Positions 12,875-14,767 of a stretch of DNA of 14,767 nucleotides are shown here, one piece after another. The stretch lies in assembly GCA_023429855.1 (NCBI GenBank), contig JAEZDB010000424.1, forward strand, positions 1 through 14,767. Direction: 5' to 3'. The first letter of the stretch is position 1; every line of letters starts with the position of its first letter. Below the pieces are notes generated by a model that had not been told where the DNA came from, searched no databases, and saw only the letters and a program-made list of their open reading frames with translations. This DNA comes from Actinomycetes bacterium. GTDB lineage: Bacteria; Actinomycetota; Thermoleophilia; Solirubrobacterales; Solirubrobacteraceae. The translations under genes were made by a program, and so were the position numbers.

Positions 12875-14423
12875 CCACATTCGCCTTCGGCCTCGGTCGT
12901 CGCGCCTTCTGCGCACCGCAAAAGGCCTCTACCTTCGGCCTACATCGCGCGGCCGCCTCGCTACCCGTCTCGCCGTCCTCGGCACCATCGCCGCCGCGTC
13001 GCTCACGGCGACCAGCCCGGCCTCGGCCGTGCCGGTTCAGGCGTCGCCTGCGGCTGGCTTCCGCGACAGCGTGGGCATCCAGATGCACCACAGCTTCAAG
13101 GGCTACGCGTCGGACCAGACCAGCACCGACGAGCTCGCGCGGATGCTTGGCGACCTCGGCATCTGGCACGTCCGCGACAGCGTCTGCCTCGACACCGAAG
13201 CCGCATGCGTCAAACCGCGCGCCCGCATGGCGGCGCTGCGCGCGAAGTCGGCCGAGCGGAAGACCACGCCGCCCGTCGACTTCCTGCTGGGCATCACCCG
13301 CGAGGTCGAGACCCACCCAGGCCGCGCCGAGCGCGATGCCGACATCGAACGGGCCCTCACGGCGCTCGCCAAGCCGCCGCTCGCCGGCGCTGTGGCGGCG
13401 ATCGAGCAGACCAACGAGCCAGACCTGCAGAACTCCCGGGGCTGGGCCAACATCGCCGTGGCCGACGACAACGTGATCCGGGGCAAGCTGGCCGAGCCCC
13501 GCTTCGCCGCGCTGACCGGTCTGCCGCTGCTGTCTCCGGCACTCGGCCACCCGCGGAACACCGCCACGCTGCTGCAGTCCGCCTGGCCGACGATGCGCCC
13601 GATCACGCCGAACTTCCACCCGTACCCGCCGGCGTGGGGCGGCCCAGAGGAGGCGCTCAAGGCCCCCTGCCTCTCGAACCTGACGGTGTGGGACTGCATG
13701 CGCCGCCTGGCACCCGGCACGCGCCAGCCGTGGGCCACCGAGTCCGGCTATTCGACCACCGGCGACCGGTCGTCGGTCATGTGGGTGTCGCGCCAGGCGC
13801 AGGCGGTCTACCTGCCGCGGCTGCTGCTTGAGAACTACGCCAAGGGTGTCGCCCGGACCTACATCTACGAGCTCAACGACCTGAGCCCCGAGATCGCGTC
13901 GGCGACGTCGGGGTTCGGGCTCTACGAGAGCAAGTACGTCGATCCGTGGTCGATCGTCGCGTCACGCGCCAAGGTGGCGGCGTATGCGGTGGCACGGCTC
14001 AACGCGCGCATCGGCGAGGCCGGTGCTCGGGTCGCATACGGTGGCGGCTTGAACTTCGACCTACGCGGTGCCGACGGCAAGGTTCTGCCCGACAAGACCG
14101 TCCGTCGCGTGCTGCTGCGGCGCAACGACGGGACGTTTGCGCTCGCGCTCTGGCAGCCCAAGGCCGTGTGGAGCAACGTGCAGTTCAAGCAGCGCACCCT
14201 CGACGTGCCCGACCTGAAAGTCGAGGTCAAGGTCAACACCGGCATTACCGGCGGCTGGAACGCCACGATGTTCCGCCCGTCGCTCGACGATTCCGCCAAG
14301 AAGGCCGTCGCGACGACCACGAAGGCGTTCACCGCTGACGTCGGCGCCGACGTCACCCTGATCGACCTGCGCGGCGCGCACTACCGCGTCCCCGTGCCCG
14401 GCGGCCCGGTCAACCTCGGCTGA
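12870..14423 (+). CDS. Secreted glycoside-hydrolase clan-A-like protein (paralog 2)
   Basis: The 517-residue precursor has an unusually long basic N-region (about 32 residues) before the hydrophobic core, with predicted cleavage near SPASA (residue 53). ATG 12870 is the only usable start in frame and has no Shine-Dalgarno. It is roughly half identical by eye to the upstream protein over the catalytic part. Shared blocks are RDSVGIQMHHSFKGYA, HVRDSVCLDTEAAC, RDADIERAL, LAEPRFAA, PNFHPYPPAWGGPE, QAVYLPRLLLEN and ADVTLIDLR. The clan-A pattern is retained: TNEPDL (E183), H250, ATESGY (E291), and all four mature cysteines (C106, C113, C267, C276). It ends right after the beta domain, with no Lys-rich tail. 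It is probably a tandem duplicate with a divided role. It converges on the TPR gene with a 15-bp gap. Confidence 0.8.
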   Translation: MSHIRLRPRSSRLLRTAKGLYLRPTSRGRLATRLAVLGTIAAASLTATSPASAVPVQASPAAGFRDSVGIQMHHSFKGYASDQTSTDELARMLGDLGIWHVRDSVCLDTEAACVKPRARMAALRAKSAERKTTPPVDFLLGITREVETHPGRAERDADIERALTALAKPPLAGAVAAIEQTNEPDLQNSRGWANIAVADDNVIRGKLAEPRFAALTGLPLLSPALGHPRNTATLLQSAWPTMRPITPNFHPYPPAWGGPEEALKAPCLSNLTVWDCMRRLAPGTRQPWATESGYSTTGDRSSVMWVSRQAQAVYLPRLLLENYAKGVARTYIYELNDLSPEIASATSGFGLYESKYVDPWSIVASRAKVAAYAVARLNARIGEAGARVAYGGGLNFDLRGADGKVLPDKTVRRVLLRRNDGTFALALWQPKAVWSNVQFKQRTLDVPDLKVEVKVNTGITGGWNATMFRPSLDDSAKKAVATTTKAFTADVGADVTLIDLRGAHYRVPVPGGPVNLG

Positions 14424-14426
14424 CGC

Positions 14427-14439
14427 GCCGCTCCGCGGC
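14427..14439. terminator. Small hairpin in the convergent gap
   Basis: GCCGC (14427-14431) pairs with GCGGC (14435-14439) around TCC, between two converging stops. It is the only candidate for bidirectional termination here and is weak. Confidence 0.2.
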
Positions 14440-14767
14440 TACGCCGAGAGCTCGCGCGGAGCGATCGCCTCGAGTCGTTCACGCAGGTAGGCGACCTCGT
14501 CGCCGGCGCCGCGCGCCTCCGCAAACGCGCAGGCGTTCAGCGCTGCGCTGACCAGGTCGGTGCGCGCCAGCGTGTGCGCGAGGCGGCTCCACGCCTCGGC
14601 GGAGCCAGGATCGACCACGGTCGCCTGCTCGGCCGCCGCAACGGCTGCGCCGACGTCGCCAGCGAGCTGGTGGGCCAGCGCGAGGTCGAGCAGGCCTTCA
14701 ACCGTGGCACCGAGCGCCCGCGCGCGCTCGAGCGCCTCGATCGCGCCGCCGCGGTCGAACCGGGCAA
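14439..14767 (-). CDS. C-terminus of a TPR-like protein (5' end outside window)
   Basis: Reading from the right edge, 109 codons run to TAG (14441-14439). The peptide is helical and repeat-like: FDRGGAIEALERARALGAT, then LDLALAHQLAGDVGAAVAAA, EQATVVDPGSAEAWSRLAHT, then a final RERLEAIAPRELSA. The pattern of Ala/Gly and large residues, with DPGSAEAW between helices, fits tetratricopeptide repeats. This frame was chosen over another open minus frame (14537-14767) because that one is only Arg/Ser-rich shadow sequence. The function of the full protein cannot be judged. Confidence 0.75.
   Translation of the reverse strand, partial: ARFDRGGAIEALERARALGATVEGLLDLALAHQLAGDVGAAVAAAEQATVVDPGSAEAWSRLAHTLARTDLVSAALNACAFAEARGAGDEVAYLRERLEAIAPRELSA

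Noticed and set aside
12783..13619. Minus-strand open frame opposite paralog 2
   Set aside because: Overlaps the signal peptide and catalytic domain of a well-supported gene; composition only.
14537..14767. 76-codon minus-strand frame at the right edge
   Set aside because: Arg/Ser-rich shadow; the adjacent frame encodes a coherent TPR-like C-terminus with a stop at 14439.

Overview
The window is GC-rich bacterial DNA from an actinobacterium. The fused E2-E1 2-oxoglutarate dehydrogenase/decarboxylase (Kgd type) and the mismatch endonuclease NucS are both actinobacterial hallmarks. The gene set and the secreted Ala/Lys-rich protein would suit Thermoleophilia (Solirubrobacterales-like), but that placement is inference, not something the sequence proves. 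No rRNA, tRNA or CRISPR array was seen.

Layout. (1) Positions 1-3498 (+) hold the 3' part of kgd, cut by the left edge, followed by two hairpins, the second a good intrinsic terminator. (2) Positions 3685-3828 (+) encode a 47-residue hydrophobic protein. (3) On the minus strand are nucS (7154-6480) and, 92 bp downstream, a large membrane c-di-GMP protein (6387-4033) with a degenerate GGDEF domain and an intact EAL domain. (4) Positions about 7281-8887 look like a decayed mobile or horizontally acquired segment with less GC-biased codon use. It contains a headless ATP-binding/winged-helix regulator with no start codon, a hairpin, a 19-bp tandem repeat, and the frameshifted C-terminus of a tyrosine recombinase. 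(5) A VIT/CCC1-type Fe/Mn transporter (minus) and an alpha/beta hydrolase (plus) diverge from a 51-bp gap. (6) Positions 10813-14423 (+) hold two tandem paralogous secreted proteins with a glycoside-hydrolase clan-A-like active-site pattern (NEP ... ESG). Only the first has a histone-H1-like Lys/Ala tail. A pair of near-palindromic GACATTGC(AT/TA)TGTC sites lies between them. (7) The right edge holds the C-terminus of a TPR-like protein on the minus strand, convergent with the second paralog.

How the genes work together. kgd is central metabolism (TCA cycle) and nucS is genome maintenance. The EAL protein probably lowers c-di-GMP, which often controls surface polysaccharide or motility. The two secreted glycosidase-like proteins probably act on an envelope or extracellular polysaccharide. 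No single multi-gene pathway links the whole window. The least explained parts are the tandem secreted pair with its putative operators, and the scar of the integrated element beside nucS.
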